Shown: piece by piece, positions 1 through 8,241 of the stretch
Layout of the letters: the number at the start of each line of letters is the position of its first letter
Position numbering within the stretch: the first letter of the stretch is position 1
Assembly (NCBI GenBank): GCA_035550515.1
Contig: DASZOZ010000116.1
Coordinates: 1-25,203 of the forward strand
Origin: DATARH01 sp035550515
Lineage (GTDB): Bacteria; Pseudomonadota; Alphaproteobacteria; ATCC43930; CGMCC-115725
DNA: 25,203 nucleotides
Direction: 5' to 3'
Notes under the pieces: model-generated
The model's database searches: none
Told to the model about the DNA's origin: nothing
What the model saw: the letters and a program-made list of their open reading frames with translations, nothing else
Translations under genes and position numbers: made by a program

Positions 1-2
1 CC

Positions 3-707
3 TATGGCGGGCTCGCCGATTACGCCGTCGCGCCGGCTGCCGAGACCTTCCGCATCCCCGACGGCATGGGTTGGACCGAGGCCGGCGCCTTCCCGGTCGC
101 CTATATTTCGAGTCATGTCGCGATCCGCTGGCAGGGACGGCTGGAGCCCGGCGAAACGCTGCTGGTGCTCGGCGCCGCGGGCGGCGTCGGCCTCACCGCC
201 TGCGAGATCGGCAAGGCGATGGGCGCCCGCGTCATCGCCGCGGCAGGCAGCCCGGAGAAGCTGGCGATCGCACGCGAGCACGGTGCCGACGACCTGATCG
301 ATTACTCGCGCGAGAGCGTGCGCGACCGGGTGCGCGCGCTGACCGGCGGGCTCGGTGCCGATGTCGTCTTCGACCCCGTCGGTGGCGATGCGTTCGACCA
401 GGCGATCCGCGCGGTCAATTGGAAGGCGCGGATGCTGATCGTCGGGTTCGCGGCGGGGCGGATTCAGGCCGTTCCGGCCAACCTCATCCTGGTGAAGAAT
501 ATCGCGCTCGTCGGGGTAGCCTGGGGCCTGGAAGGCGAGCGCGACGCCGGCGCGATCAGCGCCCAACTAACCGAGCTGATGCGCTGGTGGGAGGCGGGAA
601 AGCTGAAGCCGCGCGTTGCCCGAACCTACCCGCTCGCCGAAACCGCGGCCGCGATGCGCGCCCTCCTGTCCCGCCGACACGCGGGCAAGATCGTGCTCGA
701 AATATAA
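3..707 (+). CDS. NADPH:quinone oxidoreductase / zinc-independent MDR family protein, 5'-truncated
   Basis: The reading frame is open from the first bases of the window, so the N-terminal part of the protein lies outside; 234 residues remain. What is left is the end of the GroES-like domain followed by the complete nucleotide-binding domain of the medium-chain dehydrogenase/reductase superfamily. The Rossmann motif is visible as GAAGGVGLTACEIGKAMG with the usual following ARVIAAAGSPEKL strand. GADVVFDPVGGDAF and the C-terminal pattern GKLKPRVARTYPLAE...HAGKIVLEI are typical of NADPH:quinone reductases (QOR/zeta-crystallin type). These enzymes reduce quinones or enones with NADPH in the cytoplasm. 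Its substrate cannot be told. It ends convergently toward the DUF190 gene, across about 310 bp of apparently non-coding DNA. Confidence 0.9.
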   Translation, partial: YGGLADYAVAPAAETFRIPDGMGWTEAGAFPVAYISSHVAIRWQGRLEPGETLLVLGAAGGVGLTACEIGKAMGARVIAAAGSPEKLAIAREHGADDLIDYSRESVRDRVRALTGGLGADVVFDPVGGDAFDQAIRAVNWKARMLIVGFAAGRIQAVPANLILVKNIALVGVAWGLEGERDAGAISAQLTELMRWWEAGKLKPRVARTYPLAETAAAMRALLSRRHAGKIVLEI

Positions 708-1020
708 CGCGTCCGATCGCACCGTCGGCGGCTCCGGACAATCAAAACGACTTTCTACTAGGCGTGGTCGCGGCCGTGATAAGTCTTTGAACATTTCACG
801 GGCGGCGCCTGCGCCGAGCACCGGCGGTCGGGGGGAGAGCGACCCGATGCGAGTCAGTTGCTCGTGCCGCTCTCGCTGGGCATCAGCATCTCTGTCGACG
901 TCATACGCGGCTCTCGGCAGAGCACGGCCCTTTCGCAATCTGCCTCTTCGTCAGCGAGATAGGCCGGATCAAGCCGCGCGTCACCACAAAAAGTGCGGGA
1001 CGTCGCCGAGACCGACGCCG
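708..1020. other. Convergent intergenic region without a recognisable gene
   Basis: This gap of about 310 bases lies between two convergent genes. Short open frames occur on both strands, but none has a ribosome site plus a protein I recognise. The longest minus-strand one starts inside the DUF190 gene. A weak minus-strand hairpin and T-run sit next to the DUF190 stop. Base composition is similar to the neighbours. It could hold decayed coding sequence, but I cannot identify a parent gene. Confidence 0.5.
988..1019 (-). terminator. Possible weak terminator of the Ehr-crcB-DUF190 operon
   Basis: On the minus strand, just after the DUF190 stop codon, a 7-bp stem (one G-U pair, arms at 1013-1019 and 999-1005) encloses a 7-nt loop. 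A run of five T follows, but only about six bases after the stem, so it is not a textbook intrinsic terminator. Its position at the operon end is the main support. Confidence 0.3.
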
Positions 1021-1335
1021 TCATTGACAAGAGGCGTTCCAAGTGACGATGTGCCCTTCCGGCACTCTGTCACTGATGACGCCCAGCACGGCCTTGACGA
1101 CATCGGGCGTGTCGAAGAATTCGATGACCAAGGGCAGATCCACCATGATCCGCAGGACATCGGCGGCGTGGAATTCGCCGGTGTCGCCGTAGCCCGCGAT
1201 GCCGCGGAACACCGTCACGCCCTTAACCCGATGCTGGTCGTGGAGGATGTTGAGGATTTCCTGCATCAGGTTCTTGCGCCGGCCCTGATCGGCTTCGCTG
1301 AGATAGATGCGCACCATTCTGATCTCGGTCTCCAT
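1021..1335 (-). CDS. DUF190 family PII-like protein
   Basis: This 104-residue protein matches DUF190, a family with a ferredoxin-like (PII-like) fold. The pattern is a start strand with RIYLSEAD, then an amphipathic helix, then the hallmark GVTVFRGIAGYG and a final strand IVTWNA. DUF190 proteins are thought to be regulatory or ligand-sensing partners of membrane proteins and often sit beside crcB; the ligand is not known to me. The start is well supported by GGAGG five bases upstream of ATG. It lies 12 bases after crcB and is the last gene of the fluoride-riboswitch-led operon. It may sense or gate the fluoride channel, or control the upstream membrane complex; that is inference from context only. 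Confidence 0.9.
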   Translation of the reverse strand: METEIRMVRIYLSEADQGRRKNLMQEILNILHDQHRVKGVTVFRGIAGYGDTGEFHAADVLRIMVDLPLVIEFFDTPDVVKAVLGVISDRVPEGHIVTWNASCQ

Positions 1336-1347
1336 GGACGCCTCCGA

Positions 1348-1722
1348 TCAAAGATTGCGGGCAATGTAGGCGCCGCCTACGGCCGCCATCAGTCCGAGAA
1401 CAACCGACAGAAGGACATACAGGACGCTTTTGCCCGCTTCGCCTTGCTCGGCGAGGAGCAGGGTTTCCATTGCGAAGGTCGAGAAGGTGGTGAAGCCGCC
1501 GAGAAAGCCGGTGAGGATTCCGAGCCGCATCGACGCACTCACAGTCAGGCGCTCCAATGTCTCGATAAAGAGAAAACCCATCAGAAACGAGCCGAGCACG
1601 TTGATCGAGAGCGTCGCATAGGGAAACGCGCGGCCGTAGATGGCCTGGACCAGAATGGTCATGCCGTAACGCGCCCAACAGCCCAACGTGCCCCCGATGG
1701 CAATTGCCAAAAGCGCCTGCAT
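1348..1722 (-). CDS. crcB: Fluoride efflux channel CrcB/Fluc
   Basis: The 124-residue membrane protein has the normal Fluc length and four predicted helices. Family signatures are present in order: GGTLGCWARYGM with the conserved arginine (R18), the helix-2 asparagine motif SINVLGSFLMGF (N41), and GFLGGFTTFSTFAME around residues 72-86. The last holds the phenylalanine-box residues (F80, F83) and the TTFSTF break that binds the central sodium. Fluc proteins are dual-topology dimeric, fluoride-selective channels; membrane potential drives F- out of the cell. The gene follows the HyfB-like gene by 21 bases and precedes DUF190 by 12. The gap is too short for a riboswitch of its own, so control probably comes from the riboswitch about 7.5 kb upstream at the head of the operon. 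The ribosome site is weak. Confidence 0.96.
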   Translation of the reverse strand: MQALLAIAIGGTLGCWARYGMTILVQAIYGRAFPYATLSINVLGSFLMGFLFIETLERLTVSASMRLGILTGFLGGFTTFSTFAMETLLLAEQGEAGKSVLYVLLSVVLGLMAAVGGAYIARNL

Positions 1723-1743
1723 TCGGATCGGATCCGGTCATGG

Positions 1744-3759
1744 TTAGAACAGCGTGATGAAGAGGATGACGAGCAGCAGGGCACCGATCAGCGACAGGTA
1801 GAAATTCAAGTGACCGGATTGGATGAGCCGTAGGCGGTTGGCGAGACAGATGACGAGCCGCTCGAGCGGCGCGAAGAGATGCGGCCCGAAGATCGGCGCG
1901 ACGTCATGGGTGAAGATCAGGCGGCGCACAAAATAAGGGTGACCGTTGAAATCCCCCTGTTGCTCGCGAGCCGTGGTGACGGTGGGCCGATAGATGAAGC
2001 TGTAGAAGGTCCTGAGCGCGTTCGAGAAGGTGAGCGCGGTGGTCGCGGCGCGCGCCGGCGCCTCGTCCTGGCCGCCGTACCAGACCGGCACCGGCCGTGT
2101 CCGGCGGCGCAGGGAAAGCGCCAAGAGCGCCAAGGGTAGCAGCGCGAGCAGCGGCATCGCGATGATGAGCTTGCTTGGCGAGATGAAGGCGAAGGTTCCG
2201 TTGAGCCGGATCGGTGCTCCGGTCGCCGGAACGAGAAGCCAGCCGACATGCATTTTGGTGACGGCATCGCTCGCGAAGAGCTGCGTCACGGCGGGGCCGA
2301 GGGAGTCGAGCCAGACCGGCATGCCGACGGCAAGAGCAAGCACGAGCAACCCCAAAATGCCGACCGCGGCAGACGTGCCGGCGGACACGCGGCGGGCGTC
2401 CGGCGCGGCCCGGCCCAAGAGGCCGATGCCGAAAACCTTGACGAACACGGCGAGCGCGATGGCGGCGGTCAGCGCGAGCCCGGCACCGGCAAGCGCGGCG
2501 GTCAGCCGGCTACCCAAACTGGCGAGATGAAACCCCTGGAAGAAGGTCTGAAACAGGTACCACTCGCTGACGAAGCCCGCCTGCGGCGGCATTGCCGCCA
2601 GGCTCATGGCGGCGAACAGTGCGCCGGCGCCGAAGACCCAGCTGCTGCGGCCGAGCACGCCGCGCTGGACAAGCCGGTAGTCGCCGGTTGCCCGGTAAAT
2701 ACCGTCGGCGGCGAGGAACATCGCGCCCTTGGCCAAGGCGTGCCCCGCGAGATGCAGAAAAGCGACGGTCCAGGCGAGCCCGGCGAGATCACCAAGGCCG
2801 TCTTTGCGGAACATCAGCGCCGCGCCCAAGAGGCAGACGGCGATCGAGCCGTTTTCCGCGGAAGAGAGGCTCAAAAGCTCGCGCCAGGATTCCTGCTGAA
2901 AGGCGTAGAGCGCCGTCAGGATGGCGCTCAAGACCCCGACCGCGACGATAAAGATGCCGGGCGTCGAAACCGGCAGCAGCGGGTTGACCGGAAGCCACTC
3001 GGTAAAGCCGCGTGCGAGCGCGAAGAAGGCGGCGTTGAGGACGATGCCCGACAGCAGGGCGCCCGAGGCGCCGCTGCCGGCGCCATAAGCACTGGGGAAC
3101 CATTCGTAGAAGGGAAGCAGTCCGAGCTTGGCGCCAAAGCCGACGAGAAGCAGGAAGCCGATAAAGAGCTGTTCCGCGTCCGGCATGTCCTGCGCGGCAG
3201 CGGCAAAGCCCGCAAAAGACACGTCGCCGGCGTGGTTGGCGAGGATGATGAAAGCCAGCAAGAGCGCGACGGAACCCGCCTCCAGCAGCGCCAGCATGAA
3301 AAGGACGGGGCGCCCGCTATCGCTGGCCAGGCCGTCACCCAGGAGCATCACCGCGCCGCCGAGGCTCATGATCTCCCAGGCGATGAGGAAGGTGATCGCG
3401 TCCTGCATGCCGAAGACGCCGAGCGCGCCGATCAGGCTTGCGGCCGCACCAAAGGCCCAGGCGGCCGGTCGAGCGCCAGGCGTGCCGAGCCAGGTTGCCA
3501 GCACGGCACCGGGAAGGCCGAAACCCATCAGCCATAGGGCGCCGGGGGATAATGTGAACAGCGAGCCTTGTCCGCCAATGCCGAGCGGTGTCGCGATGGC
3601 CGGAAGGCCCAAGGGTAGCGTCATGACGGCGAGCGCAATCAGGGCGATCCCGCCAAGGCCCAGCAGCAGGCGCGAGATCACCGGTGCTTTGCCGGTGAGC
3701 GCGATGAGCGCCGCCAGCAGCCAGGCCGCAAGGCCCGCAAGCAGGAGGTCAGTCTGCAA
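1744..3759 (-). CDS. HyfB-like large antiporter-type subunit of the Ehr-type complex
   Basis: This 671-residue, very hydrophobic protein matches HyfB/HycC (about 670 residues in E. coli) and the NuoL/NuoM/MrpA ion-translocating family. The conserved helix-5 glutamate is in ITFLIAWEIMSLGG. The pump lysine region reads GFGAKLGLLPFYEWFPSAYG and is followed by SGALLSGIVLN. It should form a proton- or sodium-translocating channel in the inner membrane. The start codon is TTG, supported by GGGAGG five bases upstream; it overlaps the previous gene by 11 bases. In classical hyf operons hyfB is near the front, whereas here it is the last complex gene, directly before crcB. The predicted long C-terminal part (LERLVICLANRLRLIQSG, then a last helix) resembles the HyfB end. 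Confidence 0.93.
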   Translation of the reverse strand: MQTDLLLAGLAAWLLAALIALTGKAPVISRLLLGLGGIALIALAVMTLPLGLPAIATPLGIGGQGSLFTLSPGALWLMGFGLPGAVLATWLGTPGARPAAWAFGAAASLIGALGVFGMQDAITFLIAWEIMSLGGAVMLLGDGLASDSGRPVLFMLALLEAGSVALLLAFIILANHAGDVSFAGFAAAAQDMPDAEQLFIGFLLLVGFGAKLGLLPFYEWFPSAYGAGSGASGALLSGIVLNAAFFALARGFTEWLPVNPLLPVSTPGIFIVAVGVLSAILTALYAFQQESWRELLSLSSAENGSIAVCLLGAALMFRKDGLGDLAGLAWTVAFLHLAGHALAKGAMFLAADGIYRATGDYRLVQRGVLGRSSWVFGAGALFAAMSLAAMPPQAGFVSEWYLFQTFFQGFHLASLGSRLTAALAGAGLALTAAIALAVFVKVFGIGLLGRAAPDARRVSAGTSAAVGILGLLVLALAVGMPVWLDSLGPAVTQLFASDAVTKMHVGWLLVPATGAPIRLNGTFAFISPSKLIIAMPLLALLPLALLALSLRRRTRPVPVWYGGQDEAPARAATTALTFSNALRTFYSFIYRPTVTTAREQQGDFNGHPYFVRRLIFTHDVAPIFGPHLFAPLERLVICLANRLRLIQSGHLNFYLSLIGALLLVILFITLF

Positions 3760-4558
3760 GCCGGCCTCCCTGTACGCGTTGGGGCGTCCGGTCGAGGAAC
3801 ATGAGGAAGGCCTCGATCATCGCCGCCGGGTTAGGCGGACACCCGGGCAGGTAGAGATCGACCGGCAGCACCTCCTCCAGGCCGTTGCCGCAAGCGTAGC
3901 CGCCGGCGGCGACACCGCCCGATACCGCGCATGTACCGACCGCCATGACCCAGCGGGGGACCGGCATCGCCTCGTAAGCGCGGCGCAGCGGTTCGCGCAT
4001 GGCGTAGGTCACCGGACCGGTAACGAGCAGGAGATCGGCGAAGCGGGGCGAATTGGTGAAAAATATCCCAAGGCGGTGCAGGTTGTAGAAGGGGTTATTG
4101 AGCGCTTGCAACTCCGACTCGCACCCGTTGCAGGAGCCCGCGTCGACATGGCGGATGTGGAGGCTGCGGCGGAAACCGCGCCGGCTTTCCGCGCCTTGAT
4201 TGGCGTCCTCTCCCGGCACCGGTTGGCCGATGAGCTGCAGGTCGAGGCGGGAACGGACGCCAAACGCCCAATCGGAAGACAGCGCCGCCGCCCCGTCGGG
4301 ACAGGCTTCGACACAAAGCTGGCAGACGACGCAACGGCCGTAGTCGACGGCGAGCCGGTCCGATCCGGTCGCGCCCTTCTCTACAGTGATTGCCGAGGTC
4401 GGGCAGACCGCCGCGCAGGCGTCGCATCCATCGCCGCATTTGTCGGGCTCGAAGCGCGGCATGCCGAGCAGCCCGTCCTGGCCGTTCGGGCCATCCCGCA
4501 ATGGCCAGGGCGCTGTCGCTTTCCCATGCTGCAAGCCGAAAAGGGTCCAGAAGGGCAT
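3749..4558 (-). CDS. Fused 2x[4Fe-4S] ferredoxin (HyfH-like) + NuoB/HyfI-like small subunit
   Basis: The 269-residue protein joins two subunits that are separate in E. coli hydrogenase-4 and in complex I. Residues 35-92 hold two ferredoxin motifs: C41, C45, C48, C52 (first gap one residue longer than the usual CxxC) and canonical C76, C79, C82, C86, each followed by proline. Residues 130-269 are NuoB-like, with SCNGCESE (C143, C146), VGTCAVSGG (C210) and LPGCPPNP (C240), the four ligands of the proximal [4Fe-4S] cluster. It probably carries electrons from a soluble ferredoxin-like donor through three clusters to the membrane arm. I chose the ATG that begins MPFWTLFGLQ because homology starts there; the frame stays open far upstream but that part is out of frame with the NuoCD-like gene. 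The start is 8 bases after that gene. Confidence 0.92.
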   Translation of the reverse strand: MPFWTLFGLQHGKATAPWPLRDGPNGQDGLLGMPRFEPDKCGDGCDACAAVCPTSAITVEKGATGSDRLAVDYGRCVVCQLCVEACPDGAAALSSDWAFGVRSRLDLQLIGQPVPGEDANQGAESRRGFRRSLHIRHVDAGSCNGCESELQALNNPFYNLHRLGIFFTNSPRFADLLLVTGPVTYAMREPLRRAYEAMPVPRWVMAVGTCAVSGGVAAGGYACGNGLEEVLPVDLYLPGCPPNPAAMIEAFLMFLDRTPQRVQGGRLAD

Positions 4559-4566
4559 CGCGGCTC

Positions 4567-6096
4567 CTAGCGGTCGCAGCCGGCCACGGTGAGGCCGAAA
4601 CTCGCCTCGTTGATCGCGTAATCCATCATGTTGGTGTCGTGCACGGTGAACGGGAAAACCCGCCAGTTGGAGAAGGACGGCGACTTGATCTTGACCCGTG
4701 CGAAGGCGCCGTCGGCGCCGACATGGACGCTGTAGAACAGCGACCCGCGGGGACCTTCGACCCAGCCGAGCCCCTCGGAAAGCGGCGGCACGACGCACTC
4801 GGTCCGCACCGGCCCGTCCGGCAGCAACAGCAAGACGCGCTGCATCAGCGCGATGCTGGCGTCGATCTCGGCGATCCGGACTTGCGCGCGCGCATGGGCG
4901 TCGCCCTCGGTCCTCACGGGCACGATCAGCGGCAGATCGGCGTAAGCCGCGTAGGGATGATCCCGGCGCAGATCCCGGTCGAAGCCGGAGGCGCGCTGGA
5001 TCGGGCCGGTCGCGCCTTGGTCGAACGCGACTTGCGAACTGAGAATTCCGGTCGTGATCAGCCGGTCGAGATGGCTGTTCGTGCTCTCCAGCATCCCGGT
5101 GTAGACGGCGATCTCCCGACGCAGCCGTTCGAGTTCGTCGCCGAGCCAGGGCTGCGGGTCGAGATCGCGGCGAAGGCCTCCCGGAATCAGCAGCGAGCGC
5201 AGGAAGCGGCTTCCCGTCAGCCGCGCATTGATCTGCTTGGCGCGCTCTTCGAGCAGCTTCCCCTGGGCGTTGCCGACCTTGAGCGATGTGGTGTCGGACA
5301 GGTGCCCGAGATAATGCAGATGGTTGTAAAGCCGTTCGAGTTCCGCGAGGAGCGAGCGCAGCATCAGCGCGCGCGGCGGCACCGCGCATCCGGCAGCGTT
5401 TTCGAGCGCTTGGCAAAAGGCCAGCGCGTGGCAGAAGCTGCCGACGCCGGAGACCCGCTCGGCCAGCACGACGCCTTTTAACGAGGTGACGCCCTCGAAG
5501 CGCTTCTCCATCCCGCGATGCTTGAAGAAAAGCTCCGGATGGAGGTGCAGGATGTGCTCGCCGACATAGAAGAAGACGAGCTCGACGGACTCGACGACAT
5601 CCGACCGGATCGGGCCGAAAGGCAGGCGCTGCACATCGGGATTGTCGACCTCGAGCATGCCCGCGGCGACCGGCTCAAACCCGAGCGGGGTGTCGGCGGG
5701 ATAGGAGGGGTCGAAGGGCGGTGCCACGGCTTTGACACCGCGGTGGAGCACGAGCGGATCCGGCTGGGGATGGTCGGTGAATTCCTGGCCGAAGAGGTCG
5801 CGGGCTTCCCGCTCGTACCAGGAAAGCAGCGGGCTCACCGCTGCGACGCTCGGCACCGGCCCGCGCGGCACGCAGCGGATGACGAGGAACGGCTCGCCCG
5901 GCGGACGGCTGGCGAGGTAACGAAGTTCGAACGCGCCCGGACTGGGGTACCAGCCATAGGCCATTTGCATGCGGCCGCCCTCGGCGATCACCTTGCCGAT
6001 GACTTCCGGCAGTGCGGCCGGTTCGACGGTGATCTCCTCGACGTCCGATGGCGCCGGGCGTGCCGGCGCCTCTTTGAGCTGCTCGCCGGCGATCAT
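4567..6096 (-). CDS. NuoC-NuoD fusion, hydrogenase-like large subunit without Ni-binding cysteines (Ehr type)
   Basis: This 509-residue protein is organised like HycE/HyfG. Residues about 25-125 are a 30-kDa NuoC-like domain, with YEREARDLFGQEFTDHP as its signature. Residues about 150-509 are a NuoD/[NiFe]-hydrogenase large-subunit domain. The N-terminal nickel motif RxCGxC reads RVSGVG at 214-219, so both cysteines are replaced (S216, G219). The C-terminal DPCxxC motif is absent: the protein ends NEASFGLTVAGCDR, like NuoD. It therefore cannot bind the NiFe centre in the usual way and should not be annotated as a hydrogenase or formate hydrogenlyase. It matches energy-converting-hydrogenase-related (Ehr) complexes. 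The catalytic role is unknown; by analogy with NuoD it could help form a quinone-type pocket. ATG overlaps the preceding stop as ATGA. Confidence 0.93.
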   Translation of the reverse strand: MIAGEQLKEAPARPAPSDVEEITVEPAALPEVIGKVIAEGGRMQMAYGWYPSPGAFELRYLASRPPGEPFLVIRCVPRGPVPSVAAVSPLLSWYEREARDLFGQEFTDHPQPDPLVLHRGVKAVAPPFDPSYPADTPLGFEPVAAGMLEVDNPDVQRLPFGPIRSDVVESVELVFFYVGEHILHLHPELFFKHRGMEKRFEGVTSLKGVVLAERVSGVGSFCHALAFCQALENAAGCAVPPRALMLRSLLAELERLYNHLHYLGHLSDTTSLKVGNAQGKLLEERAKQINARLTGSRFLRSLLIPGGLRRDLDPQPWLGDELERLRREIAVYTGMLESTNSHLDRLITTGILSSQVAFDQGATGPIQRASGFDRDLRRDHPYAAYADLPLIVPVRTEGDAHARAQVRIAEIDASIALMQRVLLLLPDGPVRTECVVPPLSEGLGWVEGPRGSLFYSVHVGADGAFARVKIKSPSFSNWRVFPFTVHDTNMMDYAINEASFGLTVAGCDR

Positions 6097-7559
6097 GGCC
6101 CCCCCGGCGATAGCGTCTGCGCGGCGGCCGCGAGGTAGTTCCAGATGCCGCCCGGCCACCAGAGGCCAAGGATGAGCAGCGGCGCGAGCGCGAGCCACAT
6201 CGGAACCGTGCACCAGGCGCTCGACCTCCCGACAACGGCCGCCTCAGCCGGTTCGCACTGGTAGTACATGACCCGGAAGTGGTTCATGAACCCGATGAAG
6301 ATCACGATCAGCAGCACCGCCATCACATAGACCGCCCAGGAGAAGGTCGGCGTCAGGCCCGCCCGCATGATGGTGAACTCGCTGAGGAACAGGCCGAACG
6401 GCGGCGCGCCGGTGATGGCGATGGCGCCGGCGAGCCAGAGCCCGCCTTGCGCCGCGAAATGTCGTCCGACGCCTTGAATCTGGTCGATGTCCTTGGTGCC
6501 GTAGGCGCGCATGACGTTGCCGGCGCCGAAGAACATCAGCGACTTGTTCAGCGAGTGGTTGAGCATGTGATAGAGCGCGCCGGCGATGCCGAGCGGACCG
6601 CCAAAGCCAAAGCCGAGCGCGACGACGCCCATATGCTCGACGCTGGAATAGGCCATCAGGCGCTTGATGCCTTTCTGGCGGACGATAAAAAGGGCGCCGA
6701 TCAGCAGCGATACGGTGCCGAACAGCACAAGGACGAGCTGCGGCAGTTCCCCGATGCCGGTGCGCCGGGTGATGGCGAGAAAGCGGACGATGCCGACCAT
6801 CGCCGTGTTGAGGAGAGCGCCCGACAGCATGGCCGATACCGGCGCCGGCGCCTCGCTATGCGCGTCGGGCAGCCAGGTATGCATCGGCGCGAGGCCCACC
6901 TTGGTGCCGTAGCCGACGAGGACCAGCAGGAAGGCGAGGGTCATCAGGATTGGATTGATCTGCGGCGCGGCATCGGCCAGCACCGACCAGGTCATCTTGT
7001 AGGTAGGGCCGAGCACAAAGCTGCCGCCCCAATAGAACAGGATGGTCCCGAGCAGCGCCAGGCTGATGCCGGCGGAAACGACCATGATGTATTTCCACGC
7101 CGCTTCCATGCTTTCGGCGACGTGCTCGAACGCGACGAGAAAGGTGCTGACGAGCGTCGTGAGCTCGATCGCAATCCAGTAGATGCCGACGCTGTTCATC
7201 AGCGGGCCGATCAGCGTCGTCAGGCCGAAACCGGCGAAAAGCGCATAAAAGAGGTAGAGCCGCGGCTCCTCGCGCAGCAGGCGCATATAGCCGATCGCGT
7301 AAATCGACGCGAGGAAGTAGACGGTCGCCGTACAGAGGATGACCCAAGCGCCGACGCGGTCGAGCAGCACGTAGTCGTCCCAGAACAACAGGTCGTGACC
7401 GTCGACCAGGAAGGGCAGCGGCAGCGCGGCGGCGAGCGCGACCGTTGCAGCGATGAGGTTGAACGCTTCGCAGGCGCGCGGATGCCGTACGACCAGACAG
7501 AGGATCACGGCCGCGAGCGGTGTGAGCCAGAGCGCCAGCAGGCAGGCGGGAATGATCAT
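6093..7559 (-). CDS. HyfF-like antiporter-type membrane subunit of the Ehr-type complex
   Basis: The 488-residue, polytopic protein belongs to the NuoM/NuoN/MrpD family and resembles HyfF. The conserved helix-5 glutamate is in YWIAIELTTLVSTFLVAFEH. The pump lysine motif is clear in GYGTKVGLAPMHTWLPDAHS, followed by EAPAPVSAMLSGALLN. A further family pattern is KRLMAYSSVEHMGVVALGFG. It is expected to move H+ or Na+ across the inner membrane, making this the second pump module of the complex beside the HyfB-like subunit. It overlaps both neighbours by four bases (ATGA at each junction), consistent with translational coupling in one operon. Confidence 0.93.
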   Translation of the reverse strand: MIIPACLLALWLTPLAAVILCLVVRHPRACEAFNLIAATVALAAALPLPFLVDGHDLLFWDDYVLLDRVGAWVILCTATVYFLASIYAIGYMRLLREEPRLYLFYALFAGFGLTTLIGPLMNSVGIYWIAIELTTLVSTFLVAFEHVAESMEAAWKYIMVVSAGISLALLGTILFYWGGSFVLGPTYKMTWSVLADAAPQINPILMTLAFLLVLVGYGTKVGLAPMHTWLPDAHSEAPAPVSAMLSGALLNTAMVGIVRFLAITRRTGIGELPQLVLVLFGTVSLLIGALFIVRQKGIKRLMAYSSVEHMGVVALGFGFGGPLGIAGALYHMLNHSLNKSLMFFGAGNVMRAYGTKDIDQIQGVGRHFAAQGGLWLAGAIAITGAPPFGLFLSEFTIMRAGLTPTFSWAVYVMAVLLIVIFIGFMNHFRVMYYQCEPAEAAVVGRSSAWCTVPMWLALAPLLILGLWWPGGIWNYLAAAAQTLSPGGP

Positions 7560-8236
7560 CCGACCAGTCTCCGCAGATCGAGGCTGCTGGTCGAGCCGAC
7601 ATGAGTCAGGAGATAGCCGACAAGCGCACCGAAACAGGCGACGACGATCAAAAGGTCGAACAGGATCACCATCTCGATCAGCAGCGGCATGCCCGGCACC
7701 AGGATCTGCGAGCCGAGGAAAATCCCGTTCTCGAGGACGAGCAGCCCGAGGATCTGGCTGATTGCCTCATGCCGCACGGCGAGCATGAGGAAACCGATCA
7801 GCTTCATCGACAACAGAACCGTGAGCGCGAGCACCGCGACGGTGAGCTCCAGGCGGAACGCCGCGGCGACCCGATAGGAGATCGCCAGCGCGAACATGAC
7901 GAAGAAGGCGCCGACGACGAGGCTGGTGCTCGGCTGCAGGATCACGTGGATTTCGCGGTCGACGGAGAGCCGCCGGATGATCCGCCAGACGAGATAAGGC
8001 AGGAGCAGGCCGCGGAACAGCAGGGTCAGGATCGCGATCAGATAGAGCTCGGGGTAATCGCCGTAAAAGCCGACGGCGGCCGAGAGCGCCGCGATCGCCC
8101 AGCTCTCGGCGGCGAAGGCGAACAGGTAATTCTTTAGCCAGCGCGAGCCGAGCATCACGAAGGCCAACAGCAGGCTGACGATCGCCAGCAGGCTGAAGAG
8201 CGACGAGGCCAGCGGGCCAAGATGCTGAATCAGCAT
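7556..8236 (-). CDS. HyfE-like membrane subunit (NuoK-related) of the Ehr-type complex
   Basis: The 226-residue protein is close in length to E. coli HyfE (216). It has several predicted helices; the C-terminal half resembles NuoK/MrpC (ISQILGLLVLENGIFLGSQI with the conserved membrane glutamate, then a PLLIEMVILFDLLIVV helix with a second acidic residue). In the complex it would connect the antiporter-like subunits with the HyfC-like subunit. I took the ATG beginning MLIQHLG, five bases after the hyfC-like stop, because the frame upstream is antisense or out-of-frame to that gene. Its ribosome site is weak, so translation is probably coupled to the previous gene. Confidence 0.88.
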   Translation of the reverse strand: MLIQHLGPLASSLFSLLAIVSLLLAFVMLGSRWLKNYLFAFAAESWAIAALSAAVGFYGDYPELYLIAILTLLFRGLLLPYLVWRIIRRLSVDREIHVILQPSTSLVVGAFFVMFALAISYRVAAAFRLELTVAVLALTVLLSMKLIGFLMLAVRHEAISQILGLLVLENGIFLGSQILVPGMPLLIEMVILFDLLIVVACFGALVGYLLTHVGSTSSLDLRRLVG

Positions 8237-8241
8237 GACGG

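Noticed and set aside
854..1042. Small minus-strand gene after DUF190 (62 codons)
   Set aside because: It begins inside DUF190 in another frame, has no clear ribosome site and matches no family I recognise; it may be remnant or chance.
1723..1743. A separate fluoride riboswitch directly upstream of crcB
   Set aside because: Only 21 bases separate crcB from the preceding gene; the aptamer alone needs about 50. The riboswitch is at the operon head instead.
2248..3537. Long plus-strand open frame opposite the HyfB-like gene
   Set aside because: It is a high-GC antisense shadow, rich in Ala, Arg, Gly and Glu, without family motifs; the same holds for the long frames opposite the HyfF-, NuoCD- and HyfC-like genes.
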